Shown in pieces: positions 18,619-27,821 of a DNA stretch of 64,000 nt. Source of the stretch: Phycisphaerales bacterium (GTDB lineage: Bacteria; Planctomycetota; Phycisphaerae; Phycisphaerales; UBA1924); contig JANQNW010000010.1 in NCBI GenBank assembly GCA_028279375.1, forward strand, positions 186,001-250,000, given 5' to 3'. The position numbers and the translations under genes were made by a program. Each line of letters begins with the position of its first letter. Position 1 is the stretch's first letter. Under the pieces are notes generated by a model that made no database searches, was not told where the DNA came from, and worked only from the letters and a program-made list of their open reading frames with translations.

Positions 18619-19458
18619 ATGACGGCAAAGCTCGGACACAACACCTACGGCAAGACCCGCGTCCGTGTCGTCAAGGTCCAACGCCACGGCGCCACCCACG
18701 AACTGCGCGAACTCAATGTCGATGTCCGCCTCGAAGGCGACTTCGAAACCGCCCACACAAAGGCGGACAACTCGCGCGTCGTCCCCACGGACACGATGAA
18801 GAACACCGTCAACGTCTTCACGAAGCAGCCCATAAAGTCGATCGAAGACTTCGCCGAGCGCCTCGCGAACCACTTCGTCAATTCCTTCGACCAGGTGGAC
18901 TCCTGCCTCGTCGAAGTCGCCGAAGTCAAATGGACCCGCGCCAAGGTGGGGGGGGAGCCCCACCCGCACACCTTCCTCAAGGGCTCCGACGAAAGACAGA
19001 CCTGCTCCGTTCGAGTCGGCGAAGGCGCCGCGCGCTCATCAGGCCTGCGCGACCTCGCCATTCTCAAGACGACGGACTCCGCCTTCTCGAACTTCAACGT
19101 CGACAAGTACACAACGCTGAAGGACGCGAGCGATCGCATCATGGGCACGCGCGTCGAATCGACCTGGGAGTTCGCGGAGGATGACGTCGATTACGCCTCC
19201 GTGCGCGAGCGCATACGCACCGCCGTCATCGAGACCTTCGCCGATCACAAGAGTGAGTCCGTCCAGCACACGCTCTTCGACATGGGCGCCGCGGCTCTCG
19301 AGGCCTGCCCCGAGATCAGCCGCATCCATTTCGCTATGCCCAATGTCCACTGCCTCGTCATCGACCTCAGCCCATTCGGACTGGAAAATAACAACGAGGT
19401 CTTCCTCCCCATCGACGAGCCTTCTGGCTACATCGAAGCTTGGGTCGAACGCGACTAG
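18619..19458 (+). CDS. Urate oxidase (uricase)
   Basis: Cofactor-free urate oxidase converts urate and oxygen to 5-hydroxyisourate and hydrogen peroxide. The protein of 279 residues shows the uricase motif ADNSRVVPTDTMKNTVN, the N-terminal NTYGKTRVRVVKVQR and the C-terminal GYIEAWVERD. The ATG at 18619 follows the uraH stop closely. It ends the plus-strand operon and overlaps the stop codon of the convergent DUF6986 gene by four bases. With the three genes before it, urate to ureidoglycolate is covered except for the allantoinase step. Confidence 0.95.
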   Translation: MTAKLGHNTYGKTRVRVVKVQRHGATHELRELNVDVRLEGDFETAHTKADNSRVVPTDTMKNTVNVFTKQPIKSIEDFAERLANHFVNSFDQVDSCLVEVAEVKWTRAKVGGEPHPHTFLKGSDERQTCSVRVGEGAARSSGLRDLAILKTTDSAFSNFNVDKYTTLKDASDRIMGTRVESTWEFAEDDVDYASVRERIRTAVIETFADHKSESVQHTLFDMGAAALEACPEISRIHFAMPNVHCLVIDLSPFGLENNNEVFLPIDEPSGYIEAWVERD

Positions 19459-20810
19459 CTCTCGCGCCGCGAATCCATGATCTGCTTGAAGCTCCGCGTG
19501 CGAATCTCCGCAAGCGTCAGACCCGTGCGCGTCGCCACATCCTCCTCCGTCACCGCCGAGCAGTTGATTGCGCGCAGGAAGTAGTTCAGCAACCCCTGCC
19601 CCGTCGCTGCGTCGTCGAAGACATCGCCCACCAGCGTCGCCTGCGCCGCCTTCTCGACGAAGTTCTTCAAGCGCTCGCTCGCCGCGTCCAGACCCTCCAG
19701 GAAGAACGCATACAGCGCCGCATACCGGCTCACCAGCTGCCCCGGATGCAGATCCCATCCCTGGTAATACGCATGCTCGAGCGAATGACGCACGTCGTCA
19801 TAGTGCATCCGCCACGCGCGCTGGACTGAAGCGAGGTTCTCCCGCTCCTGCTCCTCCGTCAGCTCCTCGCCCTCCGCCGCCCGGTGCGGCGCCGCCGGCA
19901 TGATGTTCGTGGCGCCATCCGACAACCAGATCCCCGTCCCCGCAAAACTCACCTGCATCATGTGACGCGCAAAGTCACACGCCGCATGCCCCATCCGCTG
20001 ATACTCCGCCGTGATCGAGCAGCAGGCCGTGTAGTCATACACGCCGAAGTGCGCCGCAACGCAACGACCCTCCGCCGCCTCCAGCATCGGCGGCATCGCG
20101 CACCCGCCCCGCGCATCGAAGATCGACTGTGTCGTCTCGATCATGAATTCCATCTTCAGTGAGCCCGACTCGAGCCCCAGCTTCTTCTCCAGAGCCTCGA
20201 ACACGCGCACCAGTGTCCGCACGGCCGCCGGATCAACGATCTTCGGGAGCGTCACCACGAAGTTGTCAGGAAGAGCCCCGCCCGTCCGCTTCACCAGCGA
20301 CAGCAGAAACAGATCCAGCGTTCGCAGACTCCGCGCATAGAGCTCCTGGCTCAGCGGCTTGATCCGGATGCCGATGAACGGCGGCAGCGTCCCCTCCGCC
20401 ATCCCGCGCGCCACTTCGTTCGCCGCCCCGATCGCAACACCGTCCTCCTCTGCATCTGGGCGCACGCCGAATCCATCCTCGAAGTCGATTCGGAAGTCCT
20501 CAACCGCCTCGCGTCGAAGTTTTCCCAGCACGCGCCAGTGCACCTCAGCCGCAAGCTCCTGATCCGTAATGCCGAACGCCTCGGCAAGCTGCGGCGAATC
20601 ACTCGCATACCCATCCATGAACTTCAAAGCCAGATCGCCCAGCCGATGCGCTGTCTCTGCGCGAAACAGATGCGCGCCGCCATACACCGTGTGCACCGGC
20701 TGCCGCGCGCCGGACTCACCCGGGAACTGCGCGCTGAAAGCCGCATTCGCCTTCGCCAGGTCAGTGACGATCGGCGCCAGATCCGCCTCGCTCAGTCGTG
20801 TGTCAGTCAA
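19455..20810 (-). CDS. DUF6986: CitE/malate-synthase-like aldolase-lyase superfamily protein
   Basis: The function is not established. The 451-residue protein looks like a TIM-barrel enzyme of the HpcH/HpaI-CitE-malate synthase group. DFRIDFEDGFG matches the metal-binding DxEDG region, LKMEFMIETTQSI matches the second acidic metal ligand, and GIRIKP and LPKIVDP match phosphate- or CoA-facing strands. These enzymes join or split CoA-thioesters and 2-oxoacids. It is the last gene of the xanthine dehydrogenase/adenine deaminase operon and overlaps ade by ATGA. A role in using glyoxylate from purine breakdown is a reasonable inference, not a demonstrated one. Confidence 0.78.
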   Translation of the reverse strand: MTDTRLSEADLAPIVTDLAKANAAFSAQFPGESGARQPVHTVYGGAHLFRAETAHRLGDLALKFMDGYASDSPQLAEAFGITDQELAAEVHWRVLGKLRREAVEDFRIDFEDGFGVRPDAEEDGVAIGAANEVARGMAEGTLPPFIGIRIKPLSQELYARSLRTLDLFLLSLVKRTGGALPDNFVVTLPKIVDPAAVRTLVRVFEALEKKLGLESGSLKMEFMIETTQSIFDARGGCAMPPMLEAAEGRCVAAHFGVYDYTACCSITAEYQRMGHAACDFARHMMQVSFAGTGIWLSDGATNIMPAAPHRAAEGEELTEEQERENLASVQRAWRMHYDDVRHSLEHAYYQGWDLHPGQLVSRYAALYAFFLEGLDAASERLKNFVEKAAQATLVGDVFDDAATGQGLLNYFLRAINCSAVTEEDVATRTGLTLAEIRTRSFKQIMDSRRES

Positions 20811-22561
20811 CGCGTCGCCTCCAGCCCAACCACAGCGAACTCGTTTACATCAACAAGCCCCAGGTCCGTCAGCTTCAGCTTCGGAATCACCGGAAGCGCC
20901 AGGAAACTCAACGGCATGAACGGATCCTCGATCGGACACCCCGTCTTCCGCGCGCCCACCAGCAGCGCCTGTTGCTCCTTCGCGACTCTGTCTCCCGGCG
21001 CATCGGAAATCAGTCCCGCGATCGGAAGCTCCAGCAATGCGACCTCCTCGCCGTCGATCACCACACTTTGCCCGCCGCCGCACCGCGCAAGCGCCCGCGC
21101 TGCGATCACCATGTCCTCGTCATTCGTCCCCACGCAGATCAGGTTGTGCGCATCATGCCCCACGGTGCTCGCGATCGCCCCGCGCTGCATCGCAAACCCG
21201 CGCACGAACCCAAGCCCCACGGCTCCGCTCCCGCGATGCCGCTCGATCACCGCCATCTTCAGAATGTCCTTCGACACGTCTGAAACCAGCGCGCCTTGAT
21301 CCTCCCGCGGCCGATCGACGATCTCACCCGTCACGATCTGCCCCGGCAACATCTCGATCACGCGAATCTGCACATCCGCCGCCGGCGCCGCAACGCGCAA
21401 CGAATCCCCACTCAAACCCGGATCAATCCGCACAGTCTCCCCGCGCGCCGGCGCTGCGAGCGCATCGCCGGCAGGAAGCTCGGCGCGCATGCTGCCATTC
21501 TCTGCAATCAGCGCTCCACGGAAATACACCTGCCGCGGTCGAAACTCCTTCAGATCATCCAGCACCATCAGATCAGCGAACCGTCCCGGCGCAATCGCGC
21601 CCAGGTCATCACGACGATAATGCTCCGCCGGATGCAGTGATCCCATCGCAAGCGCCAGCAGCGGATCGAGCCCCCGCGCGACGGCCTCGCGCAAGCAGTT
21701 GTTGATATGCCCGTCCGCGATCAGATCCGCCGGATGCCGATCATCCGTGCAGAACGAGAATAGATGCGCATTGGCCGGCGACACACACTCAATCAGCGCC
21801 TCGAGATTCCGCGCAGCGCTCCCCTCGCGGATATACACCCGCATCCCGCAGCGCATCTTCTCCAGCGCCTCCGCAGCGCTCGTGCACTCATGATCGCTGC
21901 TCACGCCGCTGGCGCAGTACGCTTGCAGCATGTGCCCGGTCATCCCGGGACAGTGCCCATCCACGCGCCCGCTCTCTAATCCCTGCCGAATCTTCTTCAG
22001 AACCTCCGCATCGCCGAACGCGGCGCCCGGGAAGTTCATCATCTCCGCGAGGCCCATCACGCGCTCATCATCAAACAGCGGCGCCAGATCCTCCGCATGT
22101 AGCGTCGCGCCCGCCGTCTCCAGCGGCGACGATGGGACGCACGATGACACCATGAACATGATGTCCATCGGCAGATCCTCGGCCGCCTCCATCAGATAGC
22201 GAATCCCGGGCACACCCAGCACGTTCGCAATCTCATGCGGATCCAGCACAACACCCGTCGTCCCATGCGGCGCCGCAGCGCGCACGAACTCCGGCGGCGT
22301 CATCATCGTGGACTCAATGTGCATATGCGCATCAATGAGCCCCGGCGCCAGATAGGAGCCGCTCACATCGACCCGCTCCTTCGCGTCCGCATACGACCCC
22401 ACCCCTGCAATGCGCCCGCCGGTGATCGCGATATCCGCCTCGACCAACTCGCGCGTGAACACGTTCACCACGCGCCCGCCCGTCAGAACGAGATCAGCCG
22501 GCGCATCGCCACGCGCCGCGGCAAGAAGCTCTGGATCAGTCCGTGAGATGCTCACGCTCAT
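20807..22561 (-). CDS. ade: Adenine deaminase
   Basis: Metal-dependent adenine deaminase of the amidohydrolase superfamily turns adenine into hypoxanthine and ammonia, feeding xanthine dehydrogenase. Family motifs are PGLIDAHMHIESTMM (metal site), TTGVVLDPHEIANVLG, and GHDAHNLICVGTNDEDM near the C-terminal domain. With the ATG at 22561 it is 584 residues long, the normal size. Two earlier in-frame start codons would add up to ten residues. It overlaps the MobA-like gene upstream by 26 bases and the DUF6986 gene downstream by ATGA. Confidence 0.92.
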   Translation of the reverse strand: MSVSISRTDPELLAAARGDAPADLVLTGGRVVNVFTRELVEADIAITGGRIAGVGSYADAKERVDVSGSYLAPGLIDAHMHIESTMMTPPEFVRAAAPHGTTGVVLDPHEIANVLGVPGIRYLMEAAEDLPMDIMFMVSSCVPSSPLETAGATLHAEDLAPLFDDERVMGLAEMMNFPGAAFGDAEVLKKIRQGLESGRVDGHCPGMTGHMLQAYCASGVSSDHECTSAAEALEKMRCGMRVYIREGSAARNLEALIECVSPANAHLFSFCTDDRHPADLIADGHINNCLREAVARGLDPLLALAMGSLHPAEHYRRDDLGAIAPGRFADLMVLDDLKEFRPRQVYFRGALIAENGSMRAELPAGDALAAPARGETVRIDPGLSGDSLRVAAPAADVQIRVIEMLPGQIVTGEIVDRPREDQGALVSDVSKDILKMAVIERHRGSGAVGLGFVRGFAMQRGAIASTVGHDAHNLICVGTNDEDMVIAARALARCGGGQSVVIDGEEVALLELPIAGLISDAPGDRVAKEQQALLVGARKTGCPIEDPFMPLSFLALPVIPKLKLTDLGLVDVNEFAVVGLEATR

Positions 22562-23135
22562 CAATTCCTCTCGCATGCAGCGCCGCAACATCCGCTGGCG
22601 TATTCAGATTCATACACACGCGCAAATCATCGACCGCGACCCGCACAGCGTCCGGCCGGATCAACTCGTCCAGCCGCATCGACGAAGAATTCGACTCGGC
22701 GCCCGAAAGCGCCTCGTCAATCCACGCCGACGGCAGAAACACCGGATGACCAGCTTCACCTCGATACTCGGGAATCGCAACCGACGCCGCGGCGCACAGC
22801 GATTCGAACACATCCGCCGCCGCGCAAGGCACATCCACCGGCAGGATGAACACATCACGCCCGCCGGCCGCCCGAATCCCCGCCAGTGCGCTGACGAACA
22901 TCGGCGCATTCGGATCCGAAACTGCGAACTCCATCCCGCTTGATCCCGGCTCGCGTTCGATCGCCTGCCGAACCTCTTCAGACACGACCCAAACGACGCG
23001 CGCCCGCAGCGCCGACAGCGCGGCCCGCTGCAGCAGCCACCACTGGGATCCGCCAACCTCCATCAGCGCCTTCGGTCTTCCCATGCGCGTGCCGCGCCCC
23101 GCCGCCAGCACGACCACCGCCGTCTCACTCAGCAC
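22536..23135 (-). CDS. MobA/MocA-like nucleotidyltransferase
   Basis: This nucleotidyltransferase of 199 residues probably attaches CMP to molybdopterin to make the cytosine-dinucleotide cofactor, or otherwise matures the cofactor for the neighbouring molybdo-enzyme. The nucleotide-binding start VVVLAAGRGTRMGRPKALMEVGG is intact and VFILPVDVPC matches the metal-binding PxDxP region. I chose the GTG at 23135, whose protein starts (V)LSETAVVVLAAG. It overlaps the XdhC stop by 11 bases and places the P-loop-like motif at the N-terminus. The downstream adenine deaminase gene starts inside its 3' end. Confidence 0.82.
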   Translation of the reverse strand: MLSETAVVVLAAGRGTRMGRPKALMEVGGSQWWLLQRAALSALRARVVWVVSEEVRQAIEREPGSSGMEFAVSDPNAPMFVSALAGIRAAGGRDVFILPVDVPCAAADVFESLCAAASVAIPEYRGEAGHPVFLPSAWIDEALSGAESNSSSMRLDELIRPDAVRVAVDDLRVCMNLNTPADVAALHARGIDEREHLTD

Positions 23136-23904
23136 GAGAAAGCGCCCGCGCCTCGAGATACAGCCGACCCGCGATCGACATCGCAACCTGCCGCGGCGTC
23201 TTCCCCATGTCGCCCAATCCCATCGGACACTCCATCCGCCCGATGTGCGCTTCGCCGATCCCGCGCTCCTGCAGACGCGACACGAAACACGCCCGCTTCG
23301 ACGAACTCCCGATCAGCCCCGTGTACGCGCAATCATGCTTCAGAAGCTCCGCCACGATCTCGAGATCCACATCATGCGAATACGTCATCACGCAGCACAA
23401 CGTCCGCGCCGGATCTTCCAGCGCTCGCTCGACGCCTTCTTCAAAAGAATCCACCAGCTCCGCCCCGTCAAATCGCTCCCCATCAAGCCACTCCGCACGA
23501 TCGTCCGCAACGACGACAGACACTGGCGCATCCTCGAGAAGCTCGGCGAGCTCCAGCGCCACATGCCCCGCTCCGAAGATCACCACCCGCGCCGCCGGAC
23601 CGACGTACTCATAGAGCACTTCCATCACACCGCCGCAGCACTGCTCCGCCTCCTCGCCAAGCACGAACTCCTCGCGCCCATGCGACCGCGCAGCGAGATG
23701 CCGCTCCGCGCTCTCCAGCGCCAGCTGCTCGAACCCGCCGCCGCCGATCGTCCCGATCTGCGCGCCCTCCGCCGTCAGCAGCATCCGCGCGCCGACGTCC
23801 CTGGGCGTCCGCCCGCGCGCGTCGATCACCGTCAGCATCACGTACGCCGTCCCCGATTCCGCAAGCTCACTCGCCACCGCCAGCATGTCGCGCACATGAC
23901 TCAT
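23125..23904 (-). CDS. xdhC: XdhC family molybdenum cofactor insertion protein
   Basis: XdhC-type proteins bind molybdenum cofactor, protect it, and promote its sulfuration and insertion into xanthine dehydrogenase. The 259-residue protein has the N-terminal XdhC/CoxI domain with TIGGGGFEQLALESA and the EEAEQCCGGVMEV cysteine pair. A Rossmann domain (RVVIFGAGHVALELAELL) follows, with the terminal GLIGSSSKR and TPRQVAMSIAGRL. It sits between the FAD subunit gene (19 bases away) and the MobA-like gene (overlapping), which fits a role as dedicated chaperone of this enzyme. Confidence 0.9.
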   Translation of the reverse strand: MSHVRDMLAVASELAESGTAYVMLTVIDARGRTPRDVGARMLLTAEGAQIGTIGGGGFEQLALESAERHLAARSHGREEFVLGEEAEQCCGGVMEVLYEYVGPAARVVIFGAGHVALELAELLEDAPVSVVVADDRAEWLDGERFDGAELVDSFEEGVERALEDPARTLCCVMTYSHDVDLEIVAELLKHDCAYTGLIGSSSKRACFVSRLQERGIGEAHIGRMECPMGLGDMGKTPRQVAMSIAGRLYLEARALSRAE

Positions 23905-23923
23905 CGCGCCCGCCGATTCTCTT

Positions 23924-24757
23924 TCACGTCACAAACGAGACCCGCCCCTTGAGCGCGTGATACACCACCCGCGCCATCGTCAGCTCACGATACGCCGCCG
24001 TCGATCGCAGATCATCAATCGGCGACACATCTTTCCCAATCGCCTTCAGCAGATCCTCTGGACGATTGATCGCCGCCTCCTTCGTCAGGAGCTTCTCAAT
24101 CGCAGCGCACCGCCGAATCGTCGGCGCCATGCTCGCCGCCACCACGCGCCAACCCTCATCACCCTTCGTGATCGCAAGCCCCACCTTGCTGATCGCCTGC
24201 GCGCGCCGTGAACCAACCTTCTCCCACACCTCGATTTCATACTCCGCTCGAGGCACGCGCACGCGCGTAATCAGCTCATCCGGCCGCTTCACACTCTGCT
24301 TGTAATCCGTGTAATACGAATCCATCGCAACCCAACGCGCCCCGCCGCCGGCGCTGGCAAGCTCAACCTCCGCGCCATACGCCATCAGCACCGGCACGCC
24401 GTCCGCGGCAGGGGACCCATTCGCAATGTTCCCCGCCCACGTCCCGCGCGACTGAATCTGGATCGCCCCCACCTGACGCGCCGCTTCGACCATCAACCGA
24501 AACTCGCGCCCCACTCGCGCATCCGTTACGACCTCCCAGTACGTCGTCAGCGCCCCCAGCGTCAGGAACGCATCGCTCCACTCCATCCCGCGCAGCGACT
24601 CAACACCCGACAAGTCCAGGTAACCCCGCTCCCGCGCCTCCAGATGCTCCGGCCAGTGCACCAGAAGATCAGTCCCGCCCGCCATCGGAATCAGATCCTC
24701 TTCCACGGCAAGCATCGCCACCGCCTCCTCCACATTCGTCGGCGTCAGCACCCTCAC
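23924..24757 (-). CDS. Xanthine dehydrogenase FAD-binding subunit
   Basis: This is the medium subunit of a three-gene molybdenum hydroxylase and passes electrons from the Fe-S centres to NAD+ through FAD. The N-terminal MAGGTDLLVHW and the IQSRGTWAGNIANGSPAAD segment are the FAD-binding motifs, and a CO dehydrogenase flavoprotein C-terminal domain follows. At 277 residues the length is normal. Its ATG overlaps the stop of the Fe-S subunit gene by ATGA. Confidence 0.9.
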   Translation of the reverse strand: MRVLTPTNVEEAVAMLAVEEDLIPMAGGTDLLVHWPEHLEARERGYLDLSGVESLRGMEWSDAFLTLGALTTYWEVVTDARVGREFRLMVEAARQVGAIQIQSRGTWAGNIANGSPAADGVPVLMAYGAEVELASAGGGARWVAMDSYYTDYKQSVKRPDELITRVRVPRAEYEIEVWEKVGSRRAQAISKVGLAITKGDEGWRVVAASMAPTIRRCAAIEKLLTKEAAINRPEDLLKAIGKDVSPIDDLRSTAAYRELTMARVVYHALKGRVSFVT

Positions 24758-25230
24758 GAACTCTGCCCATCCACCGTCAGCGTCGCCTCCACGCCTTCAA
24801 TGACACCGTCATACCCCGTGCAGCGGCAGAGATTCCCCGCCATCAACTCCCGCAACGTATGCGTCTCCAAAAGCTCCGGATGCCGCCGCACCCACTGCGC
24901 CGTCACCACGATCCCCGGCGTGCACGCCCCGCACTGCGTCGCGCCCGACGAAAGCAAAGGCTCAACATCCGACTCCTGCACATGCTCCACCGTCTCGATC
25001 ACGCGCCCGCGCGCCTGATACGACGGCACGAGACACGAATTCACCGGTACGCCATCCATCAGCACGCTGCAAGCCCCGCACTCACCCTCGCCGCACCCTT
25101 CCTTCGTGCCCGTCAGCCCGAGCGCATAGCGCAGCGTGTCAAGCAATCGCTCACCCGGATCGACATCAGCGCTCACTTCCTTGCCGTTGAGCGTCATCGA
25201 AATCTGCATCATCCCCGCGCCCTCAGACAT
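24754..25230 (-). CDS. Xanthine dehydrogenase 2Fe-2S subunit
   Basis: This is the small electron-transfer subunit with two [2Fe-2S] clusters. The plant-type ferredoxin cluster is CGEGECGACSV plus a downstream Cys. The second, helical cluster uses CGACTPG and CRCTGY. Both sets are complete. At 158 residues the size is typical. It starts eight bases before the end of the large-subunit gene and overlaps the FAD-subunit start, placing all three subunits under one transcript. Confidence 0.93.
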   Translation of the reverse strand: MSEGAGMMQISMTLNGKEVSADVDPGERLLDTLRYALGLTGTKEGCGEGECGACSVLMDGVPVNSCLVPSYQARGRVIETVEHVQESDVEPLLSSGATQCGACTPGIVVTAQWVRRHPELLETHTLRELMAGNLCRCTGYDGVIEGVEATLTVDGQSS

Positions 25231-27421
25231 GCGCTTCCCTCGCCAGCTCCATCAGGTGCTCCGGCGTCAGCGGAATCGCCGTCGGCTCGACATCCAGCGC
25301 ATCCGCCACCGCATTCAGAATCGCCGGCGCCGGCCCGTCAATCGGAAGCTCCCCGATGCCTTTCGCCCCCTGCGCGCCGTGCGCATACGGGTTCTCCATG
25401 AACTCCACTCGAATCGGACACACATCATCCGCCGTCGGAATGATGTAGTTCGTCATCTGATTGTTCGCCATCGCCCCGTCGCGCCACTTGCACTCTTCCA
25501 TCAGCGCCCAGCCGATCCCCTGCACCACGCCCCCCTGGATCTGCCCGCGCGCCAGCGTCTCATTCAGAACCTTCCCGATCTCCTGCACCGCGACGAAATC
25601 AATCACCCGCACATCGTCCGTCCGCAGATCAACCTCGACCTCCGCCACATACGTCGCCCACGCAAACGTGCCGTACGCATGCCCGGTGTACGTCTTCTCG
25701 TCCCACACCACCTCCGGCGGCTTCTCATATTCACTCCTCCCAACCACACGCTCCGCGCCATTCGAACTGCACCAAGCCCGAATCGCATCTGTCAGCGCCG
25801 CGCCCTTCGCATCCGCCGCCGCGCCAATCTGCGCCCGCAGATCATCAATCGCCTTCTCGATCAGCTTCCCGACCACCATGCTCGTCCGCGAAGCCACCGT
25901 CGGCCCGCTGTTCGGCACCCGATGCGTATCCGGCGTCGCAATCACCACCTGCGAAACGTCAACGCCCGCCGCCTCCGCCGCAATCTTCAGAAACACCGTC
26001 GTCGCGCCCTGCCCCATCTCCGTATTCGCCGTCAGCACCTCAATCGTGCCGTCAGCGAGCCCCGCGACATGACACTTCGAAGCCAGATACACCTCGCCCG
26101 CGCCCGTGAAACCGGCCCCGTGATAGAAACTCGCGAACCCGATCCCGCGCCGCAGATAATCATGCGTCGCATTGAATGAAGCATGCTCCTCGCGCTTGCG
26201 CTCATAAGCAGCAAGCTCCAGCCCGCGCTCCATCACGCCGACTCGATCCGTCCCATCATCAATTACCTGCCCCGTCGATGTGCTCTGCCCGTCCCGAATC
26301 AGATTGATCCGCCGAAACTCCTCCGGCGTCATGCCGATGCGCTTCGCCACGACATCCATATGCCGCTCCAGCGCAAACAACGTCTGCGGCGCCCCGAACC
26401 CGCGAAACGCCCCATACGGCACGCTGTTCGTCAACACCGCCCGCCCGTTGATCCGCACGTTGTCACACGAATAAGGCCCCGCCGCATGAATGATCCCGCG
26501 GCTCAGCACCACCGGCGACAACGTCACATACGCGCCCCCATCAAGCGTCACCTCAATATCCTGCGCTACAAGTCGCCCGGACTCATCAACACCCGTCCGA
26601 TGCCGCACGCGCGAAGGATGCCGCTTCGTCGTCGAAGCCATGTCCTCGCCGCGGTCATACACGATCTTCACAGGCTTCTGCGCCTTCATCGCTAGCAGCG
26701 CCGCGTGACACGCGATGTTCGAAGGATAGTCCTCCTTCCCCCCGAACCCGCCGCCCGTCGGCGCCTGCACCACACGGCAACCAGCCTCATCCCGACCAAG
26801 CGCATGCGTCAGCGCATTCAGCACGTAATAAGGACACTGCATCGACCCCTGCACGACGACCACGCCGTCGTCATCCACCCACGAGATCATCCCCTGGTTC
26901 TCGAGATACACATGCTCCTGCGCGCCGGATTCATACACGCCCTCGACCACATGCGCAGCCGACGCAAGCGCCGCCTCGACATCGCCCTTGTTGATCGAAA
27001 GCCGACTCAGCGAATTGTCTTCACCCCACTGAACCCGCGCAGGTTCTGCTTCGACACGGAAATCCAGGGCCGCTGGCAGCTCTTCGACAACTACCTCGAC
27101 CCCGCGCACGCCCTTCCGCGCCATCTCCCGCGATGGATGCGCTAAGAGAACAACAGCCTCATGCACATGCCGCACTTCACCCGCGCAGAGCACCGGCTGA
27201 TCCTTCTCAATCAGAAACACCTCATTCGCGCCGGGAATATCCCGATGATCGACGATCACGAACTCCGACCAGTCAATCTCCGGCGAGAATCGAATTTCCT
27301 TGATCCGCCCCCGCGCCACCGGACTCCGCACCGTCATCCCCCACAGGCAGCCCTCCACCTGCAGATCATCGACGTACTGCTCCCGACCGAGCAGCTTCGC
27401 GTTCCCTTCCAGTCGCTTCAA
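25223..27421 (-). CDS. Xanthine dehydrogenase molybdenum-binding subunit
   Basis: This is the catalytic subunit that oxidises hypoxanthine and xanthine to urate at a Mo-pterin centre. Cofactor motifs are GGGFGGKEDYPSNIACHAA, GAFRGFGAPQTLFA, EMGQGATTVFLKIAAEAAGV and the C-terminal KGIGELPIDG, whose Glu is the catalytic base in the family. The only strong ribosome-binding sequence, GGAGGAGG (27430-27437), lies inside the longer frame. I therefore place the start at the TTG at 27421, giving about 732 residues that begin (M)KRLEGNAKLLG. The exact substrate (xanthine or another purine) rests on the adenine deaminase and uricase context. It is the first gene of a seven-gene operon. Confidence 0.9.
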   Translation of the reverse strand: MKRLEGNAKLLGREQYVDDLQVEGCLWGMTVRSPVARGRIKEIRFSPEIDWSEFVIVDHRDIPGANEVFLIEKDQPVLCAGEVRHVHEAVVLLAHPSREMARKGVRGVEVVVEELPAALDFRVEAEPARVQWGEDNSLSRLSINKGDVEAALASAAHVVEGVYESGAQEHVYLENQGMISWVDDDGVVVVQGSMQCPYYVLNALTHALGRDEAGCRVVQAPTGGGFGGKEDYPSNIACHAALLAMKAQKPVKIVYDRGEDMASTTKRHPSRVRHRTGVDESGRLVAQDIEVTLDGGAYVTLSPVVLSRGIIHAAGPYSCDNVRINGRAVLTNSVPYGAFRGFGAPQTLFALERHMDVVAKRIGMTPEEFRRINLIRDGQSTSTGQVIDDGTDRVGVMERGLELAAYERKREEHASFNATHDYLRRGIGFASFYHGAGFTGAGEVYLASKCHVAGLADGTIEVLTANTEMGQGATTVFLKIAAEAAGVDVSQVVIATPDTHRVPNSGPTVASRTSMVVGKLIEKAIDDLRAQIGAAADAKGAALTDAIRAWCSSNGAERVVGRSEYEKPPEVVWDEKTYTGHAYGTFAWATYVAEVEVDLRTDDVRVIDFVAVQEIGKVLNETLARGQIQGGVVQGIGWALMEECKWRDGAMANNQMTNYIIPTADDVCPIRVEFMENPYAHGAQGAKGIGELPIDGPAPAILNAVADALDVEPTAIPLTPEHLMELAREAHV

Positions 27422-27547
27422 AGACGCGCCTCCTCCGACCAACGCGGCAAACCCGCCGCGCCACCCGCAATCGCGTCATTCTCGCACCCCATCCCTCACC
27501 ATTCAACCACCAACGAGATCCGCAAACACCCGTCAACGCCTGCGTCC

Positions 27548-27775
27548 CCTCCCTCTCCCGCGCAGGCGCAGCCGAGTGGGAGAGGGCCGGGGTGAGGGCT
27601 CCCCAACCTACTCCGATCTCCAGTGCTCAAGCGCCAAGAGCGCACGCGCAACAGGACGGCCATCCGCGATCGCCTGCGTCCGCCACCCTCTCCCTGAAAC
27701 GCGCAGCGTTTATGGGAGAGGGCAGGGTGAGGGCTCCTCTCTCCTACCCTCTCCTCCATCTCTCAAAAACCAACA
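27548..27775. repeat. Composite REP-like repeat, copy 1 (palindromes A1 and B1)
   Basis: The 400-base gap before the XDH operon (27422-27821) holds two imperfect palindromes in the same orientation. A1 has arms CCCTCTCCC (27551) and GGGAGAGGG (27578), then GGGGTGAGGG. B1 has the same arms at 27686 and 27714, with an inner stem AAACGC/GCGTTT, then GGGTGAGGG. The whole unit aligns without gaps, at an exact offset of 5963 bases, to 33511-33738. The rest of the gap shows no gene. Confidence 0.85.
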
Positions 27776-27821
27776 CCCCACGCCAGACACACGCAACACC
27801 CGCCAACGCGTGCGTGCATCC

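Noticed and set aside
27548..27775. CRISPR array
   Set aside because: The repeats are palindromic pairs of unequal type with no regular spacers, and no cas genes are in the window.
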